Assembly (NCBI GenBank): GCA_017450485.1
Contig: JAFSTN010000008.1
Location: 1 to 64,000 of the forward strand
Direction of reading: 5' to 3'
Source of the DNA: Lachnospiraceae bacterium
Lineage (GTDB): Bacteria; Bacillota; Clostridia; Lachnospirales; Lachnospiraceae
Length of the DNA: 64,000 nt
Shown: one piece after another, positions 10,248-22,249 of the stretch
Layout of the letters: each line of letters begins with the position of its first letter
How positions within the stretch are numbered: position 1 is the first letter of the stretch
Position numbers and translations under genes: made by a program
The notes under the pieces: generated by a model
The model's input: only the letters and a program-made list of their open reading frames with translations
Databases searched by the model: none
Told to the model about the DNA's origin: nothing

Positions 10248-11357
10248 TTAAACCAACGAATCCAAGCGCCGGTGTTTTTCCGGCGCTTCGTATTTGTCCA
10301 GAAAGTCTAACCCCAGGTACACCTTCTCCCGGGCAAATCTCACATTATCTATCTGTGTGATCACGCTCACAAGTTTATCAACCTTGAGCACACGCATATC
10401 ATTGATTACTTCCATCGGAAAGCGGCCCCTTATCACTATACAATCAGGAAACTCCGTTTCATAATCCAGTACATCCCTGGGATGAGGCTTGATGATGACG
10501 CGGTAGTCGGCCTTATACATATCTATAACATCACCGAAGAGCCTTCTGCGTACATCAAGAGCGCACAGCGGCTCCGTCAGCACCATTGCATAAGGCCTGC
10601 CGCTCCCATCATCGGCCAGCTTACTGTACAGTTCATCAACATCCTTCAGGAATATCCGAACCAGCATGTCATGATCTTCATCCGTCAAGCGGTCCGTCAG
10701 TTCCTTTCTCGGAACCTCTATAACATTCGGCGGCACACTATGGTTCGCACTTATATCATTAACTTCATAATCTATACAATACTTTCCGTAACCGCTCTCT
10801 ATGAAAATGAGTCCCATAGCCGACAGCATACGCTTAAGTCCGAATGCGCGCTTATTCGCAAGCAGAGCCTGATCATCGAGAAGACCGGAATTAAGACCGT
10901 CCTCGAGTGCATGATACGGGATCCTGTATACGTTCAGATAGTAGCCTATCGGATCGGAATCGCAGAATACGTATACATCATCATACGATCTCAGATCCAC
11001 GGGGATGTGAGCCGCCTGCAGTCTGGCCAGTTGTCTGGTGTATATGATCCTCTGTACCATGTTCGCCACGATATTCCCGCGATTGGCATGATGTGAGGCA
11101 ACCTCGGGAGAGTCTGAGCCGTCCTGTTCGTCATACATATATACAGCCCCGAAAACATGCGTCGCTTCCAGTCTGTCACTCAGATTCTCGAAATCATTCG
11201 ACATGGTGCTGAGTATCATGTCCGCCTCGCCGTAATGCATACTACCGAGCACGAGTTCCTTGACCACAGCTACATACGCATGGTAGTAGGTGTGGCAGAT
11301 ATATACTCTTTTGCGGGACTCATGTCCGTTTTTCCCGTGTAACATATGCGCACTCAT
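10248..11357 (-). CDS. GT52-like glycosyltransferase (sialyltransferase type)
   Basis: 369 residues with a two-lobed nucleotide-sugar transferase look. The N-terminal lobe has the phrase VYICHTYYHAYVAV and the C-terminal lobe contains IKPHPRD, the motif shared by GT52 lipooligosaccharide sialyltransferases and polysialyltransferase-like enzymes. The donor may be CMP-sialic acid or a related nonulosonic acid, but the substrate cannot be read from sequence. There is no ribosome site before the ATG; instead a -10 box lies 6 bases upstream, predicting a leaderless mRNA. It is divergent from an N-acetyl sugar amidotransferase, supporting a role in making an unusual surface sugar. Confidence 0.72.
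   Translation of the reverse strand: MSAHMLHGKNGHESRKRVYICHTYYHAYVAVVKELVLGSMHYGEADMILSTMSNDFENLSDRLEATHVFGAVYMYDEQDGSDSPEVASHHANRGNIVANMVQRIIYTRQLARLQAAHIPVDLRSYDDVYVFCDSDPIGYYLNVYRIPYHALEDGLNSGLLDDQALLANKRAFGLKRMLSAMGLIFIESGYGKYCIDYEVNDISANHSVPPNVIEVPRKELTDRLTDEDHDMLVRIFLKDVDELYSKLADDGSGRPYAMVLTEPLCALDVRRRLFGDVIDMYKADYRVIIKPHPRDVLDYETEFPDCIVIRGRFPMEVINDMRVLKVDKLVSVITQIDNVRFAREKVYLGLDFLDKYEAPEKHRRLDSLV
10264..10288 (+). terminator. Hairpin serving the plus-strand small gene
   Basis: A 9-bp perfect GC-rich stem (AAGCGCCGG / CCGGCGCTT) with a T-rich loop, 40 bases after the small gene stop. The U-run after it is poor. It lies inside the last codons of the convergent glycosyltransferase gene. 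Confidence 0.5.
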
Positions 11358-11363
11358 GTTATC

Positions 11364-11393
11364 AGTATATAGCTTTTCCGCCGGTTTTGTCGA
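11364..11393 (-). promoter_or_regulatory. Promoter for GT52-like gene, predicted leaderless
   Basis: TCGACA (11388-11393), 18 bases, TATACT (11364-11369); the ATG begins 6 bases after the -10 box, so transcription should start at or next to the A of ATG. No Shine-Dalgarno sequence is possible. Confidence 0.6.
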
Positions 11394-11404
11394 TGTGTTA
11401 AGTC

Positions 11405-11433
11405 TTGTATGGTATTAACGATTATTCTATAAT
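11405..11433 (+). promoter_or_regulatory. Promoter for amidotransferase operon
   Basis: TTGTAT (11405-11410) and TATAAT (11428-11433) are 17 bases apart, 34 bases before the amidotransferase ATG. It is back-to-back with the GT52-like gene promoter. Confidence 0.65.
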
Positions 11434-11467
11434 GTTATTGTTTTGTGATAAAAGTGAGGGAACAGCC

Positions 11468-12619
11468 ATGAAAATGCGTTATTGTAAGAGATGTCTGCAG
11501 CCGGACACCCGTCCGAATGTCGTATTTGACGATGAACAGATATGCTTCGCCTGCAGATACGAAGAATCCAAATCTACCATAGACTGGGAAGCCAGAGAAG
11601 CCGAGCTGAAGGCTATCGCCGATGATGCAAAAGCCGAAGCGGCAAAACGCGGAAATATATACGACTGCGTGATAGGTGTTTCGGGCGGAAAGGATTCCAC
11701 ATTCCAGGCCTTATATGCCAGGGACAGACTGGGCCTCAATCCCCTTCTGATCAACTGCGCTCCCGATGAGATCACCGAGATAGGACGTCACAACTTGGAC
11801 AATCTGAGCAATCAGGGCTTCGATATCATCACTATACGTCCCAATCCCATAGTAGCCAAAAAGCTCGCACGCAAGTCTTTCTTCGAAAGAGGCAATATAA
11901 TCGCCGCATCCGAGTACTGCTTGTGGGCATCCACATACATCATGTCCGTCAGATTCAACATTCCTCTGATCATTCAGGGTGAAAACGCCGCTCTCACGCT
12001 GGGTGCTGCGAAGAATCAGGAACCGACGGGCAATGCCTTCAGTGTCACCCAGCTTGATACCTTAAGCCAGCAGAAAGTCGAGGACTTCATAGATCTGTCC
12101 GAAAACATAACCGAGAAGGATCTCTTCTTCTATAAGATCCCGTCGGTTGCCGAAATGCGGGCCATGGGCACCAAAGCCATTTTCCTGCAGTACTATACCA
12201 AAGAATGGTCTCAGGTCACCAATGCGGACTTCGCCGTGGCCAGAGGCTTGATCGGTCGTCAGGATGACCTGCACGATCTCGGACGTTACAGACGATATAC
12301 CGCACTGGACTGTGATATGCAGATCCCGAACCAGATGATCAAGTATCTGAAATTCGGGTTCGGATATGCTACGGACGAGATCTGCTACGATATACGCGAA
12401 GGCAGATTCTCACGCGAGGACGGTCTGTGGTATGTCAATGAGTACGATGGTCTGTGCGGGCAGAAATATATCGATATGGCATGCCGTTATCTCTCCGTTA
12501 CCGAAGAAGAGTTCTGGGAAACAGTCGACAGATTCGTCAATCGTGACCTCTTTGAGAAAAAAGACGGCAAATGGATCCCCAGATTTACCGTGGGCACCGA
12601 TTACGACTCCGAAGCCTGA
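11468..12619 (+). CDS. N-acetyl sugar amidotransferase (PseA/LegA/WbpG type)
   Basis: 383 residues from the ATG at 11468, chosen because GAGGGAA lies 7 bases upstream and the family starts at the MRYCKRCL motif. Two CxxC pairs (Cys6/9 and Cys26/29) look like a zinc site. The ATP-pyrophosphatase loop SGGKDS is at 72-77. Enzymes of this family convert an N-acetyl group to an acetamidino group on sugars, as in flagellin pseudaminic or legionaminic acid variants and in LPS. They usually need a HisH/HisF-like ammonia supply, which is not in the window. The next gene on the strand is a membrane protein of likely glycan function. Confidence 0.85.
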   Translation: MKMRYCKRCLQPDTRPNVVFDDEQICFACRYEESKSTIDWEAREAELKAIADDAKAEAAKRGNIYDCVIGVSGGKDSTFQALYARDRLGLNPLLINCAPDEITEIGRHNLDNLSNQGFDIITIRPNPIVAKKLARKSFFERGNIIAASEYCLWASTYIMSVRFNIPLIIQGENAALTLGAAKNQEPTGNAFSVTQLDTLSQQKVEDFIDLSENITEKDLFFYKIPSVAEMRAMGTKAIFLQYYTKEWSQVTNADFAVARGLIGRQDDLHDLGRYRRYTALDCDMQIPNQMIKYLKFGFGYATDEICYDIREGRFSREDGLWYVNEYDGLCGQKYIDMACRYLSVTEEEFWETVDRFVNRDLFEKKDGKWIPRFTVGTDYDSEA

Positions 12620-12632
12620 TCTTTAGATTCAT

Positions 12633-14390
12633 ATGACCGCGAAACTGAAAGAAAACTGGTATAAATATCTGGTCGGTGTTTTGCTCGGACTGCAGGCCAT
12701 TGTATTCCTCATCTACAGAGGCAACAGCTATCTGCAGATCCATGATAATCTGGATCTGTTCATGGCTCACTATGAGATGCTCAAGAAAGGCGGTCTGTGG
12801 TTCGCCCACTCCGTCGATGCTCCGATCCTGCACGGAGTCTCCCGTGACCTGTTCGGCTCAGAGTTCCTTCTCTATAATATCCTTTATATCATACTGCCCG
12901 GTATATGGGCATATCTGGCCGGATATGCACTCAAGATCGCGATCGGCATGACATCGTTCATGCTGCTGGCACGCGACGTATATCCCGACAGGTACGAAGA
13001 TTGCAAACCGCTCATCGTGATCACTTCGGCGGCTTACGGCCTCATTCCCGTCTTTCCCACCTATGGGATAGCTTTCACATCTGTACCCCTCATTATTTTC
13101 CTGTTGCGTAAAATATATGACGGCACCTGGTCCGGTACCGGCAGGAGACCGCTTATATATCTGGCTGTATTTGCCTATCCTTTCCTGTCATATTTCTCAT
13201 ATCACGGTTTCTTCATTCTGTGCTATATGTGCGTGGCGGTGATCATCCTGTGGATCAGGGATCGCCGGTTCCCCCGTGGTATATTTGCATCGATCGTTAT
13301 TCTCTCTCTCGGATATATCACCTTCGAATACAGATTGTTCAAAGCCATGCTTTTGACCGATGTAGTCACCATTCGTACAACCATGGATCATGGCGAAGCC
13401 ACGTTCGGGGGAGCTCTGCAGGCTGCCTTTCAGGAGTTCGTGAACGCTTCGTTCCACAGCGAGGACTCCCATACTTACGTAATATTAGCCGTGGTTCTCA
13501 TAGGTCTGGTCGTGATCAATGTCATACATGTACGGAGCGGCAAATCAAAAAACATATTAACCGATCCGGTCAACCTGGTCATGCTCGTCATCATATTCAA
13601 TGTACTCAACTTCGGACTCTACCTGTGGCCTCCCTACAGACATTTACTGGAAGCCTTAGTCCCCCCGCTTACCGGATTTGAGTTTGCACGCACGGCATAC
13701 TTCAACACTTTTCTCTGGTATGCGGAGCTTCTGCTTGTATGCATGAGGCTGTACGGATGTGCGGGAAAAAATGCACAGAAGGCCCGTGGACTTGCAAACA
13801 TTCTTGTCACCGCTGCTCTAATCGCAGTCATGTTCGTACCGCAGGTTTATAATGACTTCTATTATACCTGTTATAATCAGGCATACAGGATCCTCAGGCA
13901 CAGAGACACCAGTACCGTAAACTATAATGAATTCTATTCGACCGGGTTATTCGATGAAATAAAGGCTGATATCGGATACGATAATGAATGGTCGGCTGCC
14001 TACGGCCTGCATCCCGCCGTGCTCAACTACAACGGCATTGCGACCGTTGACGGTTATCTGGGAATGTATGCCCAGGAATATAAGGAGAAATGGGGTCGCG
14101 TGATCGCGCCTGCCCTCGAAGGTTCTCCTTCTCTCAAAGAATACTATGACGGATGGGGAGCCAGAGTATGTCTTTACTCCGGTTCGGATGAGAATACCTA
14201 TGCGCCTCTGAGAGTCATGGATCTGCAGGATACACGCCTCATGGTCAATATCGATGAACTGAGGTCTCTGGACTGCAGATATATCTTCTCCCGCATCGAG
14301 TTTTCAAATGCCGATGAGCTCGGACTTACGCTCATCGGTATCTATACGCATAATAACAGCCCGTACACGATATACGTATACGGGCTGTAA
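12633..14390 (+). CDS. Polytopic membrane protein, probable glycan enzyme (DUF6044-like)
   Basis: 585 residues with roughly ten membrane helices in the first two thirds and a soluble C-terminal third. The N-terminal phrase YLQIHDNLD after the first helix resembles DUF6044 / GT-C-like proteins that place an acidic pair in the first outer loop. It follows the amidotransferase by 13 bases on the same strand, without its own ribosome site, so coupled translation is likely. A role in surface polysaccharide assembly is inferred; the family assignment is from memory and not certain. Confidence 0.6.
   Translation: MTAKLKENWYKYLVGVLLGLQAIVFLIYRGNSYLQIHDNLDLFMAHYEMLKKGGLWFAHSVDAPILHGVSRDLFGSEFLLYNILYIILPGIWAYLAGYALKIAIGMTSFMLLARDVYPDRYEDCKPLIVITSAAYGLIPVFPTYGIAFTSVPLIIFLLRKIYDGTWSGTGRRPLIYLAVFAYPFLSYFSYHGFFILCYMCVAVIILWIRDRRFPRGIFASIVILSLGYITFEYRLFKAMLLTDVVTIRTTMDHGEATFGGALQAAFQEFVNASFHSEDSHTYVILAVVLIGLVVINVIHVRSGKSKNILTDPVNLVMLVIIFNVLNFGLYLWPPYRHLLEALVPPLTGFEFARTAYFNTFLWYAELLLVCMRLYGCAGKNAQKARGLANILVTAALIAVMFVPQVYNDFYYTCYNQAYRILRHRDTSTVNYNEFYSTGLFDEIKADIGYDNEWSAAYGLHPAVLNYNGIATVDGYLGMYAQEYKEKWGRVIAPALEGSPSLKEYYDGWGARVCLYSGSDENTYAPLRVMDLQDTRLMVNIDELRSLDCRYIFSRIEFSNADELGLTLIGIYTHNNSPYTIYVYGL
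14356..14388. terminator. Hairpin at convergent gene ends, inside the coding end
   Basis: A 10-bp perfect stem (ACAGCCCGTA / TACGGGCTGT) overlaps the last codons of the plus-strand membrane protein and is followed by a weak T-rich stretch on both strands. It lies between that gene and the convergent rpoC and could stop transcription both ways. Confidence 0.5.
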
Positions 14391-14464
14391 AATCTTGATT
14401 TTTCAGATGGAGCTTCGATCATCAGGTCCGGATCACTCCTTACGAGGACCGGGCTGTCCTCAGA

Positions 14465-17400
14465 TCACTCCTCGGCGGACTCGGTTACCTCAACGGTTTC
14501 TTCAGTATCCTCGATCACTTCGCTTTCTGCTGTCTCAGCCTCAGCTGTCTCACCCTGAGCCTCGTCGCCATCTGCGGCCTCGATCTCTCTCTTGATATCA
14601 GTACTCAGCGATACATTACGATATCTCTTCATACCGGTACCGGCAGGGATCAGCTTACCTATGATGACATTCTCCTTCAGTCCGATCAGAGGATCGACCT
14701 TACCCTTGATGGCTGCCTCGGTCAGAACCTTCGTGGTCTCCTGGAAGGATGCTGCTGACAGGAATGAGTTCGTAGCAAGTGCAGCTTTTGTGATACCGAG
14801 CATTATCTGTACACCCTCCGCAGGTGTCTTGCCCTCAGCCGCGAGCTGCTCATTCATATCCTCATAGTCGAGCACATCAACCAGAGTTCCGGGCAGATAC
14901 TCGGAATCTCCCGACTCCTCGATACGTATCTTCTTCATCATCTGACGTACGATGACCTCGATATGCTTATCGGCGATATCAACACCCTGCAGACGGTAAA
15001 CCTTCTGTACCTCGCGGAGCATATAATTCTGTACGGCTTCAATACCTTTGATCTTGAGCAGGTCATGAGGATTAACACTACCCTCGGTAAGCTCATCACC
15101 GGCTTCTACCATATCACCGTCCAGAACCTTGATCCTGGATCCGTAAGGGATCAGATATGCCTTGGACTGGCCTTCCTTGTCATCATTGATGACGATCTCA
15201 CGCTTCTTCTTGGTATCTCTGATCTCAACCTTACCGCCGAACTCAGCGATGATAGCCAGACCCTTGGGCTTACGTGCCTCGAAAAGCTCCTCGACACGGG
15301 GAAGACCCTGTGTGATATCCTCACCGGCAACACCACCGGCATGGAAGGTTCTCATCGTCAGCTGTGTACCGGGCTCACCGATAGACTGCGCTGCTATGAT
15401 ACCTACAGCCTCACCTACCTGTACGAGCTCACCGGTAGCCATGTTTGCACCGTAGCACTTCGAACAGATACCGTTCTTGCAACGGCAGGTGAGTATGGTT
15501 CTGATCTTAACGGACTCGATAGGATTCATATCCGCATCCACACCGCTGTCGAGCATCTTAGCCGCACGGCTGGGTGTGATCATATGATTTTTCTTAACTA
15601 TGATATCACCATTCTTATCGTATACATCCTCGCAGGTGTATCTGCCGACGATACGATCCTTGAATGACTCAACCACCGCTTTACCGTCGGTAAACTGTGA
15701 TACCACAAGTCCGGGGATATCCTCCCTGCCCTCGCAGCAGTCTACCTCACGGATGATCAGGTGCTGTGATACATCGACCATACGACGTGTCAGATATCCG
15801 GAGTCTGCTGTACGAAGAGCGGTATCCGACAGACCCTTACGGGCACCGTGAGCGGACATGAAGTACTCAAGTACGTCCAGACCTTCACGGAAGTTTGACT
15901 TGATGGGAAGCTCAATCGTACGACCTGTAGTATCTGCCATCAGACCACGCATACCTGCGAGCTGTTTGATCTGCTGATCGGAACCACGGGCACCGGAATC
16001 AGCCATCATATGGATGTTGTTGTACTTATCCAGGCCGGCCAGCAGCTTCTCTGTCAGACTCTTGTCGACATCAAACCATGTCTGTACCACGCCACGATAT
16101 CTCTCTTCCTCAGTACACAGACCTCTGCGGTAGTTAGAGTCGATCTTGTTAACGATCTCCTGAGCTTCCTCAAGCATCTGCTCCTTCTCAGCGGGCACGG
16201 TCATATCGGAAATGGAAACTGTCATTGCCGCGATGGTGGAATAGTGATATCCGGTATCCTTGATCAGGTCGAGAACCTCGGCGGTCCTTACTGCTCCATG
16301 TGTGTTGATGACCTTCTCAAGTATCTGCTTAAGCTGCTTCTTACCTACGTGGAAGTCAACTTCAAGCTTGTATTTATTCTCCGGTACGGAGCGGTCAACG
16401 AATCCCAGGTCCTGAGGAAGCGCCTCATTGAAGAGGAATCTGCCCAGAGTAGACTCTACGATCGCATACTCCTGATTACCGTTCTCATCGGTTCCGTATA
16501 CCTTAACCTTTATCTTTGAATGAAGAGTGATGAACTTGTTCTCATATGCGAGAATAGCTTCATTCAGGTTATGGAAGCTCTTGCCTTCACCCACGGCACC
16601 CTCTCTCTCCTGTGTCAGGTAGTAGATACCGAGGACCATATCCTGTGAAGGAACTGCCACGGGACCACCGTCCGAAGGCTTCAGCAGGTTATTGGGTGAC
16701 AGGAGCAGAAATCTGCACTCTGCCTGTGCTTCTACCGAAAGAGGAAGATGCACTGCCATCTGGTCTCCGTCGAAGTCGGCATTGAAAGCCGTACATACGA
16801 GAGGATGAAGCTTGATGGCTTTACCCTCTACCAGAATGGGCTCGAATGCCTGAATACCGAGTCTGTGCAGTGTAGGCGCACGGTTCAGCATAACAGGATG
16901 CTCATGTATAACGTCCTCAAGGACATCCCATACCTGTGTATCCAGTCTGTCGACCAGTTTCTTTGCATTCTTGATATTCTGTGATATGCCACGGCCTACC
17001 AGCTCCTTCATAACGAAAGGCTTGAACAGCTCGATAGCCATCTCCTTCGGGAGACCGCACTGGTATATCTTAAGCTCGGGACCGACGACGATAACCGAAC
17101 GTCCCGAATAGTCCACACGCTTACCCAGCAGGTTCTGACGGAAACGTCCGCTCTTACCTTTAAGCATATCGGACAGAGACTTAAGAGCTCTGTTGCCGGG
17201 GCCTGTGACGGGACGGCCTCTGCGGCCGTTGTCGATCAGGGCATCTACGGCTTCCTGAAGCATACGCTTCTCGTTACGTACGATGATGTCGGGTGCTCCC
17301 AGATCGATAAGCCTCTTAAGACGGTTATTACGGTTGATGATACGACGATAAAGGTCGTTCAAGTCGGATGTGGCGAATCTGCCGCCGTCCAGCTGAACCA

Positions 17401-18142
17401 TGGGGCGTAAGTCCGGAGGGATAACCGGGATCGCATCCAGGATCATCCATTCAGGGCGGTTACCGGACTCTCTGAAAGCCTCTACAACCTCAAGTCTCTT
17501 GATGACTCTGGCTTTCTTCTGGCCGGTGGACTCAGCGAGAGCGGTACGAAGCTCATCGTTCTCTTTCTCGAGATCGATGTCGCACAGCAGCTCCTTGATA
17601 GCCTCTGCTCCCATGCCTACGCGGAACTTGTAGCCGAACTCCTCGCGGGCATCCATGTATTCCTTCTCTGTAAGGATCTGCTTGTACTCAAGTGTGGTAT
17701 CTGCAGGATCCAATACGATATAAGATGCGAAATACAGCACCTTCTCAAGTACTCTCGGTGACAGATCCAGGATCAGACCCATACGGCTGGGTATGCCCTT
17801 GAAATACCAGATGTGTGATACCGGAGCTGCCAGATCGATATGTCCCATACGGTCACGACGTACACTGGACTTGGTAACCTCAACACCGCATCGGTCACAG
17901 ATCACGCCACGATAACGGATCTTCTTATACTTGCCGCAGTGACACTCCCAGTCCTTGCTGGGTCCGAAGATCTTCTCACAGAAAAGACCGTCCTTCTCCG
18001 GCTTAAGGGTACGATAGTTGATGGTTTCAGGCTTGGTGACCTCACCTCTGGACCATCCTCTGATAGTCTCGGGTGAAGCAAGCCCGATCTTGATCGCATC
18101 AAAACTTATAGGCTGATAATTATCTTGCTTATATTCAGGCAT
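14465..18142 (-). CDS. rpoC: RNA polymerase beta' subunit
   Basis: 1225 residues, full length. The N-terminal zinc-binding cysteines (Cys67, 69, 82, 85) and the catalytic magnesium loop NADFDGD (454-460) are intact; the trigger loop and the second zinc site ([13 protein letters not shown]) follow. ATG at 18140-18142, 25 bases after rpoB. The C-terminus carries an extra acidic tail of about 40 residues rich in Glu, Ala and Thr. The next gene on this strand is not rpsL, as it usually is in Firmicutes, but an unrelated insert. Confidence 0.98.
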   Translation of the reverse strand: MPEYKQDNYQPISFDAIKIGLASPETIRGWSRGEVTKPETINYRTLKPEKDGLFCEKIFGPSKDWECHCGKYKKIRYRGVICDRCGVEVTKSSVRRDRMGHIDLAAPVSHIWYFKGIPSRMGLILDLSPRVLEKVLYFASYIVLDPADTTLEYKQILTEKEYMDAREEFGYKFRVGMGAEAIKELLCDIDLEKENDELRTALAESTGQKKARVIKRLEVVEAFRESGNRPEWMILDAIPVIPPDLRPMVQLDGGRFATSDLNDLYRRIINRNNRLKRLIDLGAPDIIVRNEKRMLQEAVDALIDNGRRGRPVTGPGNRALKSLSDMLKGKSGRFRQNLLGKRVDYSGRSVIVVGPELKIYQCGLPKEMAIELFKPFVMKELVGRGISQNIKNAKKLVDRLDTQVWDVLEDVIHEHPVMLNRAPTLHRLGIQAFEPILVEGKAIKLHPLVCTAFNADFDGDQMAVHLPLSVEAQAECRFLLLSPNNLLKPSDGGPVAVPSQDMVLGIYYLTQEREGAVGEGKSFHNLNEAILAYENKFITLHSKIKVKVYGTDENGNQEYAIVESTLGRFLFNEALPQDLGFVDRSVPENKYKLEVDFHVGKKQLKQILEKVINTHGAVRTAEVLDLIKDTGYHYSTIAAMTVSISDMTVPAEKEQMLEEAQEIVNKIDSNYRRGLCTEEERYRGVVQTWFDVDKSLTEKLLAGLDKYNNIHMMADSGARGSDQQIKQLAGMRGLMADTTGRTIELPIKSNFREGLDVLEYFMSAHGARKGLSDTALRTADSGYLTRRMVDVSQHLIIREVDCCEGREDIPGLVVSQFTDGKAVVESFKDRIVGRYTCEDVYDKNGDIIVKKNHMITPSRAAKMLDSGVDADMNPIESVKIRTILTCRCKNGICSKCYGANMATGELVQVGEAVGIIAAQSIGEPGTQLTMRTFHAGGVAGEDITQGLPRVEELFEARKPKGLAIIAEFGGKVEIRDTKKKREIVINDDKEGQSKAYLIPYGSRIKVLDGDMVEAGDELTEGSVNPHDLLKIKGIEAVQNYMLREVQKVYRLQGVDIADKHIEVIVRQMMKKIRIEESGDSEYLPGTLVDVLDYEDMNEQLAAEGKTPAEGVQIMLGITKAALATNSFLSAASFQETTKVLTEAAIKGKVDPLIGLKENVIIGKLIPAGTGMKRYRNVSLSTDIKREIEAADGDEAQGETAEAETAESEVIEDTEETVEVTESAEE

Positions 18143-18167
18143 CGTAATTCTCCTTTACTCTTCAGGA

Positions 18168-21100
18168 TCACTCTTCGTCTTCAAAAGAACCTTCGGTTGC
18201 AAACTCCTCGGCATCATCAAACTCATCTTCTGCCTCGGCTTCAACTTCGTCTTCGGTGCTTTCAAAATCGCCGGTCTCTTCATTGTATTCCTGCTCGCTG
18301 TATCCGAGCTTGGAGAAGGACTCGTCTTCCTTGTTGTGTCCCTGACTGCGGGCATCGAGCTCATATCTGAACACGCTGTCGTTGTAATCAACCTGCTCCT
18401 TGATCTCAACCTCCGTACCGTCATCTCTGAGGACTCTGATGTCCAGACCGAGAGACTGAAGTTCCTTGAGCAGAACCTTGAAGGACTCGGGAATGCCGGG
18501 CTCAGGGATGTTCTCACCCTTGATAATGGCTTCGTAAGTCTTCACACGGCCGATGACATCATCGGACTTGACAGTCAGTATCTCCTGAAGTGTATATGCT
18601 GCACCGTATGCTTCCAGTGCCCAAACCTCCATCTCACCGAAACGCTGTCCGCCGAACTGGGCTTTACCGCCCAGAGGCTGCTGGGTAACCAGTGAGTAAG
18701 GACCGGTTGAACGAGCATGGATCTTATCATCTACCAGATGGTGGAGCTTGAGGTAATGCATGTGACCTATGGTAACAGGTGAATCAAACAGCTCACCGGT
18801 ACGTCCGTCACGTAGCCATACCTTGCCGTCTCTGGTTATCGGAACACCCTTCCACAGTTCTCTGTGGTCACGGTTCTCCGACAGATAATCCATTACTTCC
18901 GGAAGCAGTGTATCTTTATACTTATCCTTGAATGTTTCCTTTATGCCCTTTTCCTTCCACTCGGCGAGCTTGGCTTCGTCCTTGTCAAAAGGAAGATTGA
19001 CATAGTCATTGGCCAGATCAAGTGTATCCATGATGTCGTTCTCTTTTGCACCATCGAACACGGGAGTGGCTACATCGAAGCCGAGTGCCTTGGCTGCAAG
19101 CGACAGATGGATCTCAAGTACCTGACCGATATTCATACGTGAAGGCACGCCCAGAGGGTTAAGGACTATGTCCAGAGGACGTCCGTTCGGCAGGTAAGGC
19201 ATATCCTCTACGGGAAGAACGCGGGATACAACACCCTTGTTTCCGTGACGACCTGCCATCTTATCACCGACGGAGATCTTTCTCTTCTGAGCTATGTAGA
19301 TGCGCACTGCCTGATTTACACCGGGTGAAAGCTCATCTCCGTTCTCCCTGGTAAATACCTTTGCGTCCACTACTATACCGTACTCACCGTGCGGTACCTT
19401 CAGAGATGTATCACGTACCTCTCTGGCCTTATCACCGAAGATCGCACGCAGCAGTCTCTCCTCTGCGGTCAGCTCGGTCTCACCCTTAGGTGTAACCTTA
19501 CCTACGAGGATATCTCCCGCACGTACCTCGGCACCTATACGGATGATACCTCTCTCATCGAGGTTCTTGAGCGCTTCCTCACCGACACCGGGTACATCTC
19601 TGGTGATGTCCTCGGGACCGAGCTTGGTATCACGTGCTTCTGCTTCGTATTCTTCTATATGAACGGATGTATATACATCATCCTGTACGAGACGCTCACT
19701 GAGGAGTACAGCGTCCTCGTAGTTGTAACCTTCCCAGGTCATGAAACCGATCAGAGGGTTCTTGCCCAGGGCCAGCTCGCCGCCGCAGGTAGATGGACCG
19801 TCGGCGATAACCTCACCCGGCTCCACATGAGCACCCTTGAGTACGATAGGCTTCTGGTTGTAGCAGTTGGACTGGTTGGATCTTGCGAACTTGGACAGCT
19901 TGTACTCAACTTCCTGTCCGTCATCATCGTTCACTACCCTGACTACGTCTGTAGCTACATATGATACGGTTCCGGCCTTCTCTGCGACCACGCACACACC
20001 GGAGTCAACAGCTGCCTTCGGTTCCATACCGGTACCTACAACAGGTGCCTCGGTGAACAGAAGCGGAACAGCCTGACGCTGCATGTTGGATCCCATCAGC
20101 GCACGGTTCGCATCGTCGTTCTGAAGGAAAGGAATAAGCGCAGTTGCCACCGAGAATACCATCTTAGGTGACACATCCATGTAATCAAACATGGCTTTGG
20201 GATATTCCTGGGTTTCATCCTTGAAACGACCGGATACGGTTGGCCTCTTGAAGTAGCCTTTTTCATCCAGAGGAGCGGAAGCCTGAGCTACATGGTAGTT
20301 ATCCTCCTCGTCCGCGGTCATGTATACAACCTCGTCCGTAACTCTGGGGTTCTCGGGATCGGACTTATCGATCTTACGATAAGGTGCCTCAACAAAGCCG
20401 TACTCGTTGATACGGGCATAGCTTGCGAGAGAGTTGATCAGACCGATGTTGGGACCTTCGGGGGTCTCTATAGGACACATACGGCCATAGTGTGTATAGT
20501 GTACGTCTCGAACCTCGAATCCCGCACGATCTCTTGACAGACCGCCGGGGCCAAGTGCTGACAGACGTCTCTTATGAGTAAGTTCACCGAGAGGATTGTT
20601 CTGATCCATGAACTGTGACAGCTGTGATGAACCGAAGAACTCCTTAACGGCAGCCTGTACGGGCTTGATATTGATGAGTGCCTGAGGAGATACATCCTCC
20701 GCATCATGAGTGGTCATACGCTCACGTACGACTCTCTCAAGTCTGGACATACCGATACGGTACTGGTTCTGGAGAAGTTCTCCGACAGCACGTATACGAC
20801 GATTGCCCAGGTGGTCGATATCGTCATCATTACCGATACCATGCTCGAGATGCATATTGTAGTTGATGCTGGCAAGTATATCTTCACGGGTGATATGCTT
20901 GGGGATCAGCTCATGGATATTGCTCTGGATAGCCTCGGCAAGTCCGTTGGGATCCTCAGCATACTCCTCGATGATCTGACGGAGTACGGGATAATATACA
21001 AGCTCGGTCACACCCAGCTCCTTGGGGTCGCACTCAATGAAGTTCGTGATATCGACCATGAGGTTGGAAAGAACCTTGACATTACGTTCCTCTGTCTGGA

Positions 21101-22100
21101 TAAGTACACTGACTACAGCTGCGTTCTGTATCCTATCAGCCAGCTCTCTTGTCACGGTCTCACCGGCGGAAGCTATCCGCTCGCCCGTGGTCACATCTAT
21201 GACATCCTCGGCAAGTACATGTCCTGCTATACGGTTTCTGAGCATAAGCTTCTTATTGAACTTATATCTGCCGACTTTAGCGAGGTCATATCTTCTGGGG
21301 TCGAAGAACATACCGTTCACCAGACTCTCAGCGCTCTCGATGCTTAAGGGCTCGCCGGGACGGATCTTCTTATATAATTCAAGTAAACCTTCCTGTGAAT
21401 TCTCTGCCAGATCCTTGGCAAAAGTAGCCTCGATCTTCGGCTCGTCACCGAACAGCTCGCGTATCTCGTCATTGGTACCTACGCCCATAGCTCTGATGAG
21501 CACGGTAACGGGAACCTTACGTGTACGATCCACGCGCACATAGAAGACATCACTTGAGTCGGTCTCATACTCAAGCCATGCGCCTCTGTTAGGAATGACC
21601 TGACATGAGTACAGAGTCTTACCTATCTTATCGTGGGCTATAGAATAGTATATTCCGGGTGATCTGACGAGCTGGGATACTATAACTCTCTCCGCACCGT
21701 TGATAACGAACGTGCCGGTCTCGGTCATGAGAGGAAGGTCACCCATGAATATCTCGTGATCGGTGATCTCGATCGGATCGGTAGCTTTGTTGATCAGACG
21801 CACCTTCACCTTCATGGGAGCTGCATAGGTAGCATCACGCTCCTTGCATTTCTCAATAGAATACTTGACGTCATCTTCACACAGCTCGTAATCCACGAAT
21901 TCGAGACTCAAGCGGTCGCTGTAGTCCGAGATTGGAGAGATGTCATCAAACACCTCTTTCAAGCCTTCTTCCAGAAACCACCGATACGAGTTCTTCTGAA
22001 CCTCGATCAGGTTGGGCATCTCCAGTACTTCCCTCTGCTTCGCATAGGTCATACGTAGATTCTTGCCTGCGGTCACCGGACGTATCCTGTTTTTCTCCAT
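18168..22100 (-). CDS. rpoB: RNA polymerase beta subunit
   Basis: About 1310 residues. The rifampicin-binding region ([20 protein letters not shown] and LSALGPGG) has the sensitive wild-type residues. The ATG at 22098-22100 (MEKNRIRP) is preferred over a TTG two codons upstream because GGGGTGA is 7 bases from the ATG and too close to the TTG. The C-terminus ends in an acidic tail of about 45 residues (for example [14 protein letters not shown]) beyond the conserved end. It has its own promoter downstream of the rplL terminator and is followed by rpoC. Confidence 0.98.
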   Translation of the reverse strand: MEKNRIRPVTAGKNLRMTYAKQREVLEMPNLIEVQKNSYRWFLEEGLKEVFDDISPISDYSDRLSLEFVDYELCEDDVKYSIEKCKERDATYAAPMKVKVRLINKATDPIEITDHEIFMGDLPLMTETGTFVINGAERVIVSQLVRSPGIYYSIAHDKIGKTLYSCQVIPNRGAWLEYETDSSDVFYVRVDRTRKVPVTVLIRAMGVGTNDEIRELFGDEPKIEATFAKDLAENSQEGLLELYKKIRPGEPLSIESAESLVNGMFFDPRRYDLAKVGRYKFNKKLMLRNRIAGHVLAEDVIDVTTGERIASAGETVTRELADRIQNAAVVSVLIQTEERNVKVLSNLMVDITNFIECDPKELGVTELVYYPVLRQIIEEYAEDPNGLAEAIQSNIHELIPKHITREDILASINYNMHLEHGIGNDDDIDHLGNRRIRAVGELLQNQYRIGMSRLERVVRERMTTHDAEDVSPQALINIKPVQAAVKEFFGSSQLSQFMDQNNPLGELTHKRRLSALGPGGLSRDRAGFEVRDVHYTHYGRMCPIETPEGPNIGLINSLASYARINEYGFVEAPYRKIDKSDPENPRVTDEVVYMTADEEDNYHVAQASAPLDEKGYFKRPTVSGRFKDETQEYPKAMFDYMDVSPKMVFSVATALIPFLQNDDANRALMGSNMQRQAVPLLFTEAPVVGTGMEPKAAVDSGVCVVAEKAGTVSYVATDVVRVVNDDDGQEVEYKLSKFARSNQSNCYNQKPIVLKGAHVEPGEVIADGPSTCGGELALGKNPLIGFMTWEGYNYEDAVLLSERLVQDDVYTSVHIEEYEAEARDTKLGPEDITRDVPGVGEEALKNLDERGIIRIGAEVRAGDILVGKVTPKGETELTAEERLLRAIFGDKAREVRDTSLKVPHGEYGIVVDAKVFTRENGDELSPGVNQAVRIYIAQKRKISVGDKMAGRHGNKGVVSRVLPVEDMPYLPNGRPLDIVLNPLGVPSRMNIGQVLEIHLSLAAKALGFDVATPVFDGAKENDIMDTLDLANDYVNLPFDKDEAKLAEWKEKGIKETFKDKYKDTLLPEVMDYLSENRDHRELWKGVPITRDGKVWLRDGRTGELFDSPVTIGHMHYLKLHHLVDDKIHARSTGPYSLVTQQPLGGKAQFGGQRFGEMEVWALEAYGAAYTLQEILTVKSDDVIGRVKTYEAIIKGENIPEPGIPESFKVLLKELQSLGLDIRVLRDDGTEVEIKEQVDYNDSVFRYELDARSQGHNKEDESFSKLGYSEQEYNEETGDFESTEDEVEAEAEDEFDDAEEFATEGSFEDEE

Positions 22101-22181
22101 TGACAAATCACCCCGTTTTTCTTATTTTGAGCCATTTTTGGGCGCAAAAGAGCATACCTCACCCATAATGGCGCATCATCC

Positions 22182-22210
22182 ATTGTACTGCAACTGGTAT
22201 ATAGAGTCAA
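22182..22210 (-). promoter_or_regulatory. rpoBC promoter
   Basis: TTGACT (22205-22210), 17 bases, TACAAT (22182-22187), located between the rplL terminator and rpoB. The leader of about 75 bases can fold through GCCATT / AATGGC. Confidence 0.8.
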
Positions 22211-22249
22211 GAAAAAGTTATGAGATTTGAAAAAAAGATATGGTACTTC

